Counted from the first letter of the stretch, positions 42,513 to 52,358 are shown. The stretch: 64,000 bases of DNA from Chryseobacterium oryzae (GCF_022811665.1 NZ_CP094529.1:62001-126000), one strand, 5' to 3'. The notes: generated by a model not told the origin, from the letters alone. A program made the numbers and translations.

Positions 42513-43871
42513 ATGAAAAGAACTTTACTTTCTGCTTTTGTATTAATATTTTCTACATCAGCATTTGCTCAGTATTGGGGCACACAGAATTCCGGATTCA
42601 GTACGGCATCCAGAGGAATTTCAGGATTAGAAGTTTTCGATTCTAATGTTGTTTGGGCTTTTGCTTATGATGGAGGATCTACGAATCCACCGAATGTTCA
42701 GGAGTTTACTAAAACGTCTAATGGTGGTACTACTTGGACTGCGGGTAGTATTAATGTTGGAAACCCTGCACTTACCATTACAAATATCTCTGGAGTAAGT
42801 GCCACTACAGCATGGGTTGGTGCATTATTGTCTACTTCAAGCGATGGTATAGGAGCTGTTTATAAAACAACAAATGGCGGAGTAACTTGGACGGCTCAAC
42901 AACCTTTTTCAACAGCTGGAGAATCTTTTTTGAATTTTGTACATGCTTTTGATGCTAATAATGTAATTGCCGGAGGAGATCCTGAAAATGGAGAATTTGA
43001 ACTTTATACTTCTTCTAATGGAGGAACTTCTTGGACTAGAGTTGCTTCAGCAAACATTCCAAACCCGCAAGGCTCGGAATACGGATACAATGCGGGATAT
43101 TATGCCGTAGGAAATAATATATTCTTTTATACTAATCAGGGTAGAGTTTATAAGTCTACCGATAAAGGTTTAACATGGAATGTAGCATTTACAGGATCTT
43201 CTTATGGATTAACAGATTTTGGAGGATCTAGCGTAAATGGTGATATGGCTTGGAGTGATGCTAACAGAGGTATTGTGATGAAGAAAACATTTACAGGAAC
43301 AGGAAGCTCTGCTACACCAACTGGATTGGAAATTTACAGAACTACTGATGGTGGAACTACTTGGTCTTCAGTAACCTTTACGGGTATTAATGCTTCAAAT
43401 AAAATAAATGACATAACATATATTCCAGGAACAAATTTTTTGGTTGCAACAAGTACATCGGGAGGATCGTGGAAGAGTTTAGATAATGGTACAACTTGGG
43501 CATCTCTTGATACCGGTGTGCAACATTTGGCTGTAAGATGTTCCGATGTGAATACATGTTTCTCAGGAGGTTTCAATACTTCTTCTACCGCGGGCGGAAT
43601 GTTTAAGTCGACACAAAACCTCGGTGTTGCAGATGTTAAAAAAACTAAAAATTCTATAAATGCTTATCCTAATCCAACAAAAGATTTTGTTAGTATTAAA
43701 ACAGATAAAAAAATAGTATCTTCTTCATTATTAGATTTTTCAGGAAAAGTAGTTTCTAAAGGAGATTTCTCTGGTAAAGCAGATTTAAGGTCTTTAGAAA
43801 AAGGTATTTACCTTCTTAAAGTAGAGTTTGTAGATGGTACTTCCGCAATAGAAAAAATTATTAAAGAATAA
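42513..43871 (+). CDS. T9SS-secreted protein with BNR/YCF48-like repeats
   Basis: This 452-residue protein has a signal peptide (MKRTLLSAFVLIFSTSAFAQ). Five or six repeats of the Asp-box type follow (KTTNGGVTWTA, TSSNGGTSWTR, KSTDKGLTWNV, RTTDGGTTWSS, KSLDNGTTWAS), consistent with a beta-propeller. The last 75 residues are a type A T9SS sorting domain (NAYPNPTKDFVSIKT ... GIYLLKVEFVDGTSAIEKIIKE, end quoted in part). The product is exported by the Sec system and then released or attached by T9SS. Asp-box propellers bind glycans or act as sialidase-like folds, but no catalytic set is visible. Role unknown. Confidence 0.9.
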   Translation: MKRTLLSAFVLIFSTSAFAQYWGTQNSGFSTASRGISGLEVFDSNVVWAFAYDGGSTNPPNVQEFTKTSNGGTTWTAGSINVGNPALTITNISGVSATTAWVGALLSTSSDGIGAVYKTTNGGVTWTAQQPFSTAGESFLNFVHAFDANNVIAGGDPENGEFELYTSSNGGTSWTRVASANIPNPQGSEYGYNAGYYAVGNNIFFYTNQGRVYKSTDKGLTWNVAFTGSSYGLTDFGGSSVNGDMAWSDANRGIVMKKTFTGTGSSATPTGLEIYRTTDGGTTWSSVTFTGINASNKINDITYIPGTNFLVATSTSGGSWKSLDNGTTWASLDTGVQHLAVRCSDVNTCFSGGFNTSSTAGGMFKSTQNLGVADVKKTKNSINAYPNPTKDFVSIKTDKKIVSSSLLDFSGKVVSKGDFSGKADLRSLEKGIYLLKVEFVDGTSAIEKIIKE

Positions 43872-43892
43872 TCTTATCATTTAAAACAAATA

Positions 43893-43917
43893 AACCCACT
43901 GCTAAGGTGGGTTTTTT
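43893..43917 (+). terminator. Terminator of the T9SS cargo gene
   Basis: AACCCAC and GTGGGTT pair around a short loop, followed by a T-run. Confidence 0.85.
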
Positions 43918-43921
43918 ATTT

Positions 43922-43929
43922 TATTTTTG
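43922..43929 (+). promoter_or_regulatory. Predicted -7 element of the multi-pass membrane protein gene
   Basis: TATTTTTG followed by C matches the consensus, 14 bases before the GTG start at 43944. It lies right after the previous terminator. Confidence 0.5.
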
Positions 43930-43943
43930 CAAAAACTTCTCTT

Positions 43944-45218
43944 GTGTCATTTAAATCTAAACTGATTTCTTTTTTTAAAATTGTTTTTCCTTCAACTTTA
44001 GCAGAATTGCTATTGTTTGCTTTTTTTGTAACTATGTATGGTATTTTGGGTACTTATCTTGCTCAGCATTACAGAATAATCTTTGATGCAAGAATTCCTT
44101 GGGATGCTTACTTTAGTTTCGACAATAAAGCTATTGTAATGACCGGCGGAAGTTTTGAAAGACATCCTCTTTCTTACTATTTCTTTAACTGGGTTAGAGA
44201 ATTGGCATTTTGGGTTTCCAACGGTAAAACAGGTGTGGGTTTCAGGCTTACATTAGCTTGGCTGAGTAATCTTACCATCAGCTTAAGTCTTATTCAAATT
44301 TTTAAATACCTAAAAAATATTGTAGAAATTCCGCTTTGGTTAAGTCTGTTAATTGTCTTGTTTTTCAGTGTGTTTTCCACAAATATTCTATTATCCTTTA
44401 CTCCGGAAACTTATACGTATACATTTTTCCTTTTAATACTCTATAATTATTATACAGCTATTCAGATTAAAAAAAATAAAAAAATAGCTGGTTCTGCTAT
44501 GGTTTTAGCTGGAGTTTCGATTGGCGGACTTACGGTAACCAATATTGTAAAAGTTTTTATCCCAGTTTTATTTGAGAAAGATATATTTAAAAGCTGGAAA
44601 AAATTCGGTAATGCAGTGATAAGAGTGGTAACTACAATTGTTGTTTTCGTTTTGCTGTATTTGTATCGAATAGATTTTAAGTATCAGAATATTCTTTCCA
44701 AATCTGGTGAGCAATATGAGAAATTTTCTAATGTGAAGTCGGTTCCGGTTTGGGATATGATTGTTTCATATTTTTTTGGAGGAAATATTTTGTTTCCTGC
44801 TTTTTTCATTCGTGAAAAACATAATATGAAGGGATTTTATTATCAGGCTTTATTCATGGATGTGTATACAACTTTTTTTCAGTATGCTTTTATAGTTATA
44901 TTAATTGGGTTAGTATTATGGAGTTATGGTAAGAATTTTAAAAACAAATTGGTTCAGATTCTTATGCTTTCCTTTTTAGTAGATATTTTAATTCACTGTG
45001 TTTTGAGGTTTGGACTTCATACCTCGTATATTTATGGTGGACATTTTGTCTTTGTATTTCCTCTTTTATTGGGCTGGCTTTTCTATTCTTATAAAAACTC
45101 TCCCAAAATACTTTCTTTTTTAACCGCTGTTGTGGGAGTAATGCTTGTTTTTATTATTGAAAACAATTACATCAGAATGTATGAATTTTTCGATTTTATC
45201 AATCAATTTTACAGTTAA
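43944..45218 (+). CDS. Multi-pass membrane protein of unknown function (DUF6080-like)
   Basis: This 424-residue protein has about 10 or 11 hydrophobic segments, with short charged loops such as IQIKKNKKIAG and FEKDIFKSWKKF. The start is a GTG 14 bases after a -7 element. Early motifs DARIPWDAYFSFDNKAIVM and RHPLSYYFFNWVREL, with Asp and His near the membrane edge, resemble GT-C-fold glycosyltransferases, as does LSFTPETYTYTFFLL. The DUF6080 label is a tentative recollection. No nucleotide- or lipid-binding site can be assigned, so its role in envelope glycan assembly is only a possibility. Confidence 0.65.
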   Translation: MSFKSKLISFFKIVFPSTLAELLLFAFFVTMYGILGTYLAQHYRIIFDARIPWDAYFSFDNKAIVMTGGSFERHPLSYYFFNWVRELAFWVSNGKTGVGFRLTLAWLSNLTISLSLIQIFKYLKNIVEIPLWLSLLIVLFFSVFSTNILLSFTPETYTYTFFLLILYNYYTAIQIKKNKKIAGSAMVLAGVSIGGLTVTNIVKVFIPVLFEKDIFKSWKKFGNAVIRVVTTIVVFVLLYLYRIDFKYQNILSKSGEQYEKFSNVKSVPVWDMIVSYFFGGNILFPAFFIREKHNMKGFYYQALFMDVYTTFFQYAFIVILIGLVLWSYGKNFKNKLVQILMLSFLVDILIHCVLRFGLHTSYIYGGHFVFVFPLLLGWLFYSYKNSPKILSFLTAVVGVMLVFIIENNYIRMYEFFDFINQFYS

Positions 45219-45267
45219 AAAAACCGGAAAATAATTCCCGGCAATGTGTTATTGTTTTAAATAAATA

Positions 45268-45795
45268 TTATTTTGCTTCTGCACAGAAAACCCTGTATTG
45301 TACGGCAGTAGCAGATTTGAAGTATTCTTTTATTTTTGCAAGATCTCCCGATGCACTTTGTTTGTTGAAATAACTTCCGGCAAGTATTTTATAATTTGGT
45401 CTAAGTGAAGCATCTGTTTCCACCTTTATATTGGGAAATCTTTTTCTGAAATATGTTTTAATTTCATTAGCTTCGTCATTACTTTTTACAGTTGTTATCT
45501 GTATTTTATAACCTAAAATTCTAGGATTTCTTCTGCAAATTTCGGCATTGGTCAGTTCTCGGCTAGGAACAAACACTTTTGCGGGCTTTGTAAAGGTTTC
45601 TTCATCCGAAGTTTTAGAAACTGTAGAATTATTGCATTTATTTTCAAGTGCAGAAATTGCGTCATTTACCTTAGTATCCATAGTTAAGGTAAGAGCAGTT
45701 CCGGATAGAGTGTCTTTCTTTACAACTTGTTGTGCATCAACAGTGTAAAAGCCGGTGAAAGATAAAAAAGCAAATATTTTTATTAAATTTTTCAT
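45268..45795 (-). CDS. SPOR domain-containing exported protein
   Basis: This 175-residue protein has a signal peptide (MKNLIKIFAFLSFTGFYTVDAQ) and a C-terminal SPOR-like domain (about 95-172): GYKIQITTVKSNDEANEIKT, FPNIKVETDASLRPNYKILAGSYFNKQSA (quoted in part) and AVQYRVFCAEAK. SPOR domains bind glycan strands lacking peptide stems, often at the division site. The middle region is Ser/Thr/Glu-rich with several cysteines. It is a single gene with a promoter that matches both -33 and -7 elements. Confidence 0.8.
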   Translation of the reverse strand: MKNLIKIFAFLSFTGFYTVDAQQVVKKDTLSGTALTLTMDTKVNDAISALENKCNNSTVSKTSDEETFTKPAKVFVPSRELTNAEICRRNPRILGYKIQITTVKSNDEANEIKTYFRKRFPNIKVETDASLRPNYKILAGSYFNKQSASGDLAKIKEYFKSATAVQYRVFCAEAK

Positions 45796-45810
45796 TTAAA
45801 GTTGTTTCAG

Positions 45811-45842
45811 CAAATTTAGGATAATTATAAAAACCCCACAAA
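45811..45842 (-). promoter_or_regulatory. Predicted promoter of the SPOR gene
   Basis: On the minus strand TTTG (45842-45839) and TAAATTTG (45818-45811) are 20 bases apart, which matches the Bacteroidota consensus. The start codon lies 15 bases downstream. Confidence 0.65.
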
Positions 45843-45925
45843 TGCTACTATTTAGAATAGTTATAAATTAAACTTAAATGACATTTTACCTTTTGTTAAG
45901 GTCGTTAAATTCTTCTTAAAAATAT

Positions 45926-45933
45926 TATTTTTG
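45926..45933 (+). promoter_or_regulatory. Predicted -7 element of the act operon
   Basis: TATTTTTG followed by C matches the consensus, 46 bases before the actA start. A TTTTG at 45891-45895 is 30 bases upstream, too far to be convincing. Confidence 0.45.
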
Positions 45934-45979
45934 CGGAATTGATTACATACTCAATATTTACTAACATAAGATAATTTAA

Positions 45980-47341
45980 ATGATTAGTTGGAGAAAGCAT
46001 TATAAAAAAGGGCTGGTTGCAATAGGATTATTGCTGTCAACAAGTGCTTCAATTTACGGGCAAGCCGGCGATCCTAAAAACGGCGAAAAACTTTTCAAGG
46101 CAAATTGTACAGCGTGTCACGCACTAGACAAACAGGTTGTAGGACCCGCATTGAAAGGTGTTGTTGATAGATTGAAAAAAGATCAAGGGCTTAATACAGA
46201 TTGGCTTCATAAGTGGATTAAAGACAATGTAGCTTTAAGAGCTTCTGGCGACAAGTATGCCAATGAAGTTTTCGAAAAGCACAACAAAACTGTGATGCAG
46301 CAATTTCCAAATCTTTCGGATAAGGATATTGATGATATTTTAGAGTACACAACTAATCCGCCTGCTCCGGATACAGATAAAGCTGCAGATGCTACCAAAG
46401 CGGGTGCAGATACAGCGCAGGCTCCAGCAAGTAATAATACCACTTCTAATGTTGCTATTATTTCACTTTTGGCAATTGCTGGTCTTTTGGTTTGGATTTT
46501 AATCAAATTAAGACAGCTTGTAAAATTAGGTCAGTCTGAAGAATTATCAGGGCTTAATGAAACAAGAGTAAAATCTTTCAGCGAAATCTATGCAAAATAT
46601 CATTACGTTGGTAAAGGGCTATTAGCAATTTTGGCGATTTTGGCAACTTATGGTATTTGGAACTGGATAATGTGGATTGGTGTTTACAAAGGATATAAAC
46701 CAGAGCAACCAATTTATTTCTCTCACAAAATTCACGCTGGTGAACAGAAAATCGACTGTCAGCTTTGTCACTCAAGTGCTAAATACGGTAAAGTATCCGA
46801 AATTCCTTCGATGAATGTTTGTATGAACTGTCACAGAACAATTTCAGAATACAACGGTAAATACCTTGAACCAGGAAAAGATAAAGCATTCTATGATGGT
46901 GAAATCCAGAAAATTTATGCTGCAACAGGTTGGGATCCTGCAAAACAACAATATACAGGTAAAACAACTCCTGTAGAATGGACGAGAATTCACAATATGC
47001 CGGATTTCGTTTACTTTAATCACTCTCAACACGTTATTGCTGGTGAACAGGCGATTATCAATTCATTCAACAAGAAAAATCCTGACAACAAAATTGACGT
47101 AGTTTGTAAAGCTTGTCACGGAAAAATCGATACCATGAATGTTGTACAAATGGCGAACGACTTTACGATGGGATGGTGTATCGAATGTCATAGAACGACA
47201 GAAATCGATATGAACAACGGTTATAATAAAGAATACTTCAAAAATCTACACGAAAAGCTTAAAAAGCAATACCCTAAAGATGGCGGTAAGATTACTGTAG
47301 ATGCAATTGGAGGTCTTGAATGTGGTAAATGTCATTATTAA
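45980..47341 (+). CDS. actA: Alternative complex III subunit A (multihaem cytochrome c)
   Basis: This 453-residue protein has a signal-like N-terminus, a monohaem cytochrome c domain with CTACH (43-47) and a flexible Ala/Thr/Pro-rich linker. Two hydrophobic helices follow (about 155-175 and 210-235). A five-haem domain has CQLCH, CMNCH, CKACH, CIECH and CGKCH. That gives six CxxCH motifs in one chain, which looks like a fusion of a monohaem domain to the usual pentahaem ActA. Complex III-alt oxidises quinol and passes electrons to cytochrome c. It is the first gene of the act operon, 23 bases before actB. Confidence 0.93.
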   Translation: MISWRKHYKKGLVAIGLLLSTSASIYGQAGDPKNGEKLFKANCTACHALDKQVVGPALKGVVDRLKKDQGLNTDWLHKWIKDNVALRASGDKYANEVFEKHNKTVMQQFPNLSDKDIDDILEYTTNPPAPDTDKAADATKAGADTAQAPASNNTTSNVAIISLLAIAGLLVWILIKLRQLVKLGQSEELSGLNETRVKSFSEIYAKYHYVGKGLLAILAILATYGIWNWIMWIGVYKGYKPEQPIYFSHKIHAGEQKIDCQLCHSSAKYGKVSEIPSMNVCMNCHRTISEYNGKYLEPGKDKAFYDGEIQKIYAATGWDPAKQQYTGKTTPVEWTRIHNMPDFVYFNHSQHVIAGEQAIINSFNKKNPDNKIDVVCKACHGKIDTMNVVQMANDFTMGWCIECHRTTEIDMNNGYNKEYFKNLHEKLKKQYPKDGGKITVDAIGGLECGKCHY

Positions 47342-47364
47342 TAACTAAAAAATTAGAAGTATAA

Positions 47365-50300
47365 ATGGCTTCAAACAAAATACAATTTAGAAGTATTCAC
47401 GAACTTAAAGATCCGGCTTTAAATAATAAGCTGGCTCAGAAAGAGTTCCAAGAAGAAATTCCGGTAGAAGATTTCTTAGAAGGTGCTCAGAAGAACGAAT
47501 CCGGAACGTCAAGAAGAGATTTCTTGAAACTGTTAGGATTCTCTACAGCAGCAGTTACACTTGCTGCCTGTGAAGCACCGGTAATCAAAACGATTCCTTA
47601 CGTGGTAAAACCACACGAAATTATTCCGGGTATTCCTAATTATTACGCTTCAACTTATTTTGATGGATTCGATTTTGCAAGTGTTTTAGTAAAAACACGC
47701 GAAGGAAGACCTATTAAAATTGAACCCAATCCTGTTGCGGGAGATTTAGGTAAAACAAATGCAAGAGCTCAGGCAAGTGTACTTTCTCTTTATGATAATG
47801 ATAAAGTAAAACAACCTAAGCTAGACGGTAAAGATGAAACTTTTGATAAAGTAGACGATTTTGTTATCAAAGGTCTTAATGAAGCTCAGGCTTCAGGAAA
47901 AAAGATTGTTTTGCTGTCGCATTCTTTTGCTTCACCAACATTCAAAAAATTATTTTCTGAATTTAAAGCAAAATATCCTACTGCCGAACTGGTAACTTAC
48001 GATGCTTTTCCATATTCTGCAGGTTTAGATGCAGCACAGGAGGTATTTGGTACAAGAGCATTACCAGTATATGATTTTAAAGGAACAGAATTAGTTGTTT
48101 CTTTCCAGGCAGACTTCTTAGGAGATTATAATGCATCAGGTTTAGAGTCATCTTATGCTGCGGCTAGAACTCCGGGAGCAAATATGTTAAGACACGTTCA
48201 GGTTGAATCTAATATGTCTTTAACAGGAGCTAATGCAGACGAGAGAATCAGACTGAAACCAAGCTTGGTTAACAAAACTTTGGTGGAAGTTTACAATGCA
48301 GTTGTAGGAGGAGGTTCTTCAGATAAAGTTGCTTCAGGTATTGCAAAAGAACTTCAGGCGAAAGGTAGCAAAGCTGTCGTTTTTGCAGACGGTTCTAAAG
48401 CGGCTCAGGTCTTAGCACATTTAATCAACCAAAAATTAGGTTCTGTTGCTTTCACTGGTAAAGCAAACTTCCTAAAAGAATTTGACAAAGCAAGATTCCA
48501 GGAATTTTTAGGATGGGTAAATGCAGGTCAGGTTGGTGTTTTAATCACAAACAATGTAGATCCAATCTATTCTTACAATAAAGGAAATGATTTCAAAAAA
48601 TCTTTAGAAAAAGTTCCTTATGTAATTGCGGTTACTGATAAAAAGAACGAAATGTATAAAGCAGCGAAAGCTGTAATACCAGTAGCTAACTGGCTAGAGT
48701 CTTGGGGAGATTTAGAACCTCAGACAGGTGTTTATACATTAATGCAGCCAACAATTCAGAAAATCTATAAATCTAGACAGATTGAAGAATCTTTATTGGT
48801 TTGGAAAAACGGTAAAAACAATGCTGCTAATAATTATTATGATTATTTGAAAGCAAACGCTGCATCTATCCTTGGTGGTACTTCTTTTAATAAAGCACTA
48901 TATAATGGTTTTGTAAACTCTGCGAATGCAACTTCTTTAGCGTATGCAGGAGGAAATGCAAATCAGGCGATTGCAGAATTAGGAAACTTTAAAGCTTCAG
49001 ATTTAGAATTAGTTTTATATACAAAGACTTCAATGGGAGACGGAACTCAGGCAAACAATCCTTGGTTGCAGGAATTACCGGATCCGTTAACAAGAATGTC
49101 TTGGGATAACTATTTAACTATTTCTCCAAAAGATGCTGAAAGATTAGGCATTGAGAACGATTTGAATGCAAGAATGCAGTTAGATGGTTCTGTAGTGAAT
49201 CTTACAGTAAATGGCGTTAAAGTTGAAAATATTCCGGTATTCATTCAGCCAGGTCAAGCAGACGGATCTGTTGGTCTTGCAGTAGGTTATGGTAAAAAAG
49301 ATTCTGGTGCTACAGCTGATACAGGAGTAAATGCTTATCCATTATACGATGGATCTAACTTAGCGGTTTCTAATGTTGCCATTGAGAAAACAGGTGAAGA
49401 TCATGAGTTTGCTGGAATTCAGCTTCAAAATACTTTAATGGGTCGTTATGATATTGCTAAGGAAGTTCCTTTGGCTGAATTTATTAACGTACCTTTCGAT
49501 GATGAGCATAAAGGTTGGAATAAACCATTGGAATATCACACCATAAGTGGGGCACTTCCAGCGGGTAAAATAGACCTTTGGGATGCTTTTGATGACACAG
49601 ACGGCCCTCACTTTAATTTATCTATAGACTTGAACTCTTGTACTGGTTGTGGAGCATGTATCATTGCTTGTCAGGCAGAAAACAATGTTCCAGTTGTAGG
49701 AAAAGAAGAAATAAGAATGTCTAGAGATATGTATTGGTTAAGAATTGACCGCTACTATTCTTCTAAACAGAAAGTTGATGTTTATGACGGATTGAAAGAA
49801 GGAATGTCTGTTCCGGAACTTTACGGAAGCAGAGTTTTAGGTATTGAAGGAGCTTTAGAAAATCCTGCAGAAAATCCTGATGTTATCTTCCAGCCGGTGA
49901 TGTGTCAGCATTGTAACCACGCTCCGTGTGAAACTGTTTGTCCGGTTGCGGCAACATCTCATGGTAAGCAAGGACAAAACCACATGGCTTACAACAGATG
50001 TATCGGTACAAGATATTGTGCGAACAACTGTCCATATAAAGTTAGACGTTTCAACTGGTTTACATATAACTTGAATGACAAGTTCGATTTCAACATGAAT
50101 AACGATCTTGGAAGAATGGTTCTTAATCCTGATGTTGTTGTAAGAACAAGAGGGGTTATGGAGAAATGTTCTATGTGTATCCAAATGACTCAGAATACCA
50201 TACTTGAAGCTAAGAAAGAAGGTAGAAAAGTGGTAGACGGTGAATTCCAAACAGCTTGTTCTAAGGCTTGTTCTACAGGTTCTATGAAGTTTGGAGATAT

Positions 50301-50427
50301 GAATGATAAAGGATCTGAAGTTAGAAAACTATATTCTGATAACAGAAGATATTATTTACTTGAAGAGATCGGAACAAAACCAAATGTGTTCTATCATACT
50401 AAAGTAAGAAACAGAGTAGAAAAATAA
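47365..50427 (+). CDS. actB: Alternative complex III subunit B (molybdopterin-like and ferredoxin-like)
   Basis: This 1020-residue protein starts with a Tat-like motif SRRDFLK at residues 49-55, then LLGFSTAAVTLAACEAP. The long first part resembles a molybdopterin oxidoreductase domain that in ACIII has lost its cofactor. The C-terminal part (from about 750) is ferredoxin-like, with CTGCGACIIAC, CQHCNHAPCETVCP and RYCANNCP motifs for Fe-S clusters. It is the peripheral electron-transfer subunit. It is the second gene of the act operon, and a clear match to the TAT-variant-translocated molybdopterin oxidoreductase family. Confidence 0.94.
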   Translation: MASNKIQFRSIHELKDPALNNKLAQKEFQEEIPVEDFLEGAQKNESGTSRRDFLKLLGFSTAAVTLAACEAPVIKTIPYVVKPHEIIPGIPNYYASTYFDGFDFASVLVKTREGRPIKIEPNPVAGDLGKTNARAQASVLSLYDNDKVKQPKLDGKDETFDKVDDFVIKGLNEAQASGKKIVLLSHSFASPTFKKLFSEFKAKYPTAELVTYDAFPYSAGLDAAQEVFGTRALPVYDFKGTELVVSFQADFLGDYNASGLESSYAAARTPGANMLRHVQVESNMSLTGANADERIRLKPSLVNKTLVEVYNAVVGGGSSDKVASGIAKELQAKGSKAVVFADGSKAAQVLAHLINQKLGSVAFTGKANFLKEFDKARFQEFLGWVNAGQVGVLITNNVDPIYSYNKGNDFKKSLEKVPYVIAVTDKKNEMYKAAKAVIPVANWLESWGDLEPQTGVYTLMQPTIQKIYKSRQIEESLLVWKNGKNNAANNYYDYLKANAASILGGTSFNKALYNGFVNSANATSLAYAGGNANQAIAELGNFKASDLELVLYTKTSMGDGTQANNPWLQELPDPLTRMSWDNYLTISPKDAERLGIENDLNARMQLDGSVVNLTVNGVKVENIPVFIQPGQADGSVGLAVGYGKKDSGATADTGVNAYPLYDGSNLAVSNVAIEKTGEDHEFAGIQLQNTLMGRYDIAKEVPLAEFINVPFDDEHKGWNKPLEYHTISGALPAGKIDLWDAFDDTDGPHFNLSIDLNSCTGCGACIIACQAENNVPVVGKEEIRMSRDMYWLRIDRYYSSKQKVDVYDGLKEGMSVPELYGSRVLGIEGALENPAENPDVIFQPVMCQHCNHAPCETVCPVAATSHGKQGQNHMAYNRCIGTRYCANNCPYKVRRFNWFTYNLNDKFDFNMNNDLGRMVLNPDVVVRTRGVMEKCSMCIQMTQNTILEAKKEGRKVVDGEFQTACSKACSTGSMKFGDMNDKGSEVRKLYSDNRRYYLLEEIGTKPNVFYHTKVRNRVEK

Positions 50428-50452
50428 AGTTTAAATAATAAATAGGTAAAAA

Positions 50453-51850
50453 ATGTCAGGACATTACGAAGCTCCGATAAGGGAACCTCTGATTATTGGT
50501 CACAAAACTTATCACGATATCACAGAAGATATTGCACGACCTATCGAAGAAAGAGCAGGTAAATTATGGTGGATTTCACTATATGCAGCCTTGGTTCTGT
50601 TCATCTACGGATTTGGCTGTATCGCTTACACTATCGGGACAGGTATTGGAGCATGGGGGCTTAACAGAACTATTAACTGGGGTTGGGATATTACCAACTT
50701 TGTATGGTGGGTAGGTATTGGTCACGCCGGTACACTAATCTCAGCGGTATTATTATTATTTAGACAAAGATGGAGAATGTCGGTAAACCGTTCTGCAGAA
50801 GCGATGACAATCTTCGCTGTTGTACAGGCGGCTATCTTCCCGGTAATTCACATGGGTAGAGTTTGGGTAGGTTATTGGGTATTCCCTTTACCGAACCAGT
50901 TCGGTTCTCTTTGGGGTAACTTTAACTCTCCTCTACTTTGGGACGTATTTGCAATCTCTACTTATTTCTCTGTATCTACAGTATTCTGGTTCATGGGATT
51001 AATTCCTGACTTTGCAATGATTAGAGATAGAGCAAAAACACCTTGGACTAAGAAAATTTATACTTTCCTTGCATTTGGATGGGGTGGTAAAGCAAAACAC
51101 TGGCAAAGATTCGAAGAACTTTCTTTGGTTCTTGCAGGTTTGGCAACACCGCTTGTATTCTCAGTACACACTACTGTATCTTTTGACTTCGCAACTTCAG
51201 TAATTAAAGGATGGCACTCTACCATTTATCCTCCTTACTTCGTAGCTGGAGCTATCTTCTCAGGATTCGCAATGGTACAGACGCTATTATTGGTTGCAAG
51301 AAAAGTTTGTCACCTTGAGGATTATATTACAATGTATCATATCGAGATTATGAATATCGTAATCATCTTAACAGGTGGTATGGTAACTGTAGCTTATGCA
51401 ACAGAATATTTCATCGGATGGTATTCAGGTTCTAGATATGAAGACTTTACTTACCTTTCTCCTGGTGCAGCTGTTGGACCTTACTGGTGGGCATTCTGGT
51501 CTTTAATTATCTGTAACCTTGTTATCCCGGCTTCATTCTGGTTCAAGAGATTGAGAACAAATATTATCTGGACATTCATTGTTGCATTAATCATTAACAT
51601 TGGTATGTGGTTTGAGCGTTTCGATATCATCGTAATTAACCTTTCTAGAGATTATTTACCAGGATCTTGGACGATGTTTAAGCCAACAATTATTGATGTG
51701 GGTGTATATCTAGGAACAATAGGATTTTTCTCTGTATTATTCCTATTATACGCAAGAACATTCCCTGTAATTGCACAGGCTGAATTGAAATCAATTTTGA
51801 AAATCTCAGGTGAAACTTATAAAGCAAAAGAAGGAGATGAGCACCACTAA
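50453..51850 (+). CDS. actC: Alternative complex III subunit C (NrfD-like)
   Basis: This 465-residue integral membrane protein has about 10 transmembrane helices and belongs to the NrfD/PsrC family. Typical segments are WWVGIGHAGTLISAVLLLF, VFPLPNQFGSLWGNFNSPL and FAISTYFSVSTVFWFMGL. In ACIII this subunit forms a quinol-binding site together with ActF. The stop codon overlaps the actD start by 14 bases, which indicates translational coupling. It follows actB by 25 bases. Confidence 0.95.
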   Translation: MSGHYEAPIREPLIIGHKTYHDITEDIARPIEERAGKLWWISLYAALVLFIYGFGCIAYTIGTGIGAWGLNRTINWGWDITNFVWWVGIGHAGTLISAVLLLFRQRWRMSVNRSAEAMTIFAVVQAAIFPVIHMGRVWVGYWVFPLPNQFGSLWGNFNSPLLWDVFAISTYFSVSTVFWFMGLIPDFAMIRDRAKTPWTKKIYTFLAFGWGGKAKHWQRFEELSLVLAGLATPLVFSVHTTVSFDFATSVIKGWHSTIYPPYFVAGAIFSGFAMVQTLLLVARKVCHLEDYITMYHIEIMNIVIILTGGMVTVAYATEYFIGWYSGSRYEDFTYLSPGAAVGPYWWAFWSLIICNLVIPASFWFKRLRTNIIWTFIVALIINIGMWFERFDIIVINLSRDYLPGSWTMFKPTIIDVGVYLGTIGFFSVLFLLYARTFPVIAQAELKSILKISGETYKAKEGDEHH

Positions 51851-52358
51851 AATTGTATACGGACTTTATGCTGATGACGACGATTTAATGAACGGCGTTA
51901 AAGCATTCAACGATAAAGGAATCGCAATCAACGAAGTTTATACTCCGTTTCCGGTTCATGGACTAGACAAAGCTTTAGGCTTAAAGAAAACAAGAATTTC
52001 TGATGCTGCTTTTATTTATGCTTTATATGGTGTGAGTATTGGTGCAACTGTTACCTGGTATGTTATGAATCACGACTGGCCTCAGAATATTGGGGGTAAA
52101 CCTGCTTTCGACTGGGCACACAATATGCCTGCATTTGTGGTTCCAATGTTTGAATTGATGGTTTTCTGTGCAGCACACATGATGTCTTTAACTTTCTTGG
52201 TTAGAAACAAAATGTATCCTGGTGCTCCAGCACAAAACCCAGATCCTAGAACAACGGATGATAAATTCTTAATGGAATTTGTTACCAATGATGTTGAATC
52301 TGTGAAACAGTTACTTATTGAAACAGGAGTAGAAGAAATAACCGTTAAAGATGCTTAA
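51837..52358 (+). CDS. actD: Alternative complex III subunit D (DUF3341)
   Basis: The ATG at 51837, with AAGGAG-like sequence before it, starts a 173-residue protein (MSTTKIVYGLYADDDDLMNG). A longer reading from 51810 would lie deep in actC and is rejected. It has the DUF3341 domain of ActD: the N-terminal alpha/beta part with VYTPFPVHGLDKALGL and two transmembrane helices (about 55-72 and 95-115). ActD is a structural subunit without cofactors. Its start overlaps actC by 14 bases and its end overlaps actE. Confidence 0.94.
   Translation: MSTTKIVYGLYADDDDLMNGVKAFNDKGIAINEVYTPFPVHGLDKALGLKKTRISDAAFIYALYGVSIGATVTWYVMNHDWPQNIGGKPAFDWAHNMPAFVVPMFELMVFCAAHMMSLTFLVRNKMYPGAPAQNPDPRTTDDKFLMEFVTNDVESVKQLLIETGVEEITVKDA

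Noticed and set aside
46207..46506. Minus-strand frame inside actA
   Set aside because: It lies opposite the Ala/Thr/Pro-rich linker of a well-supported gene, whose composition keeps the reverse frame open.
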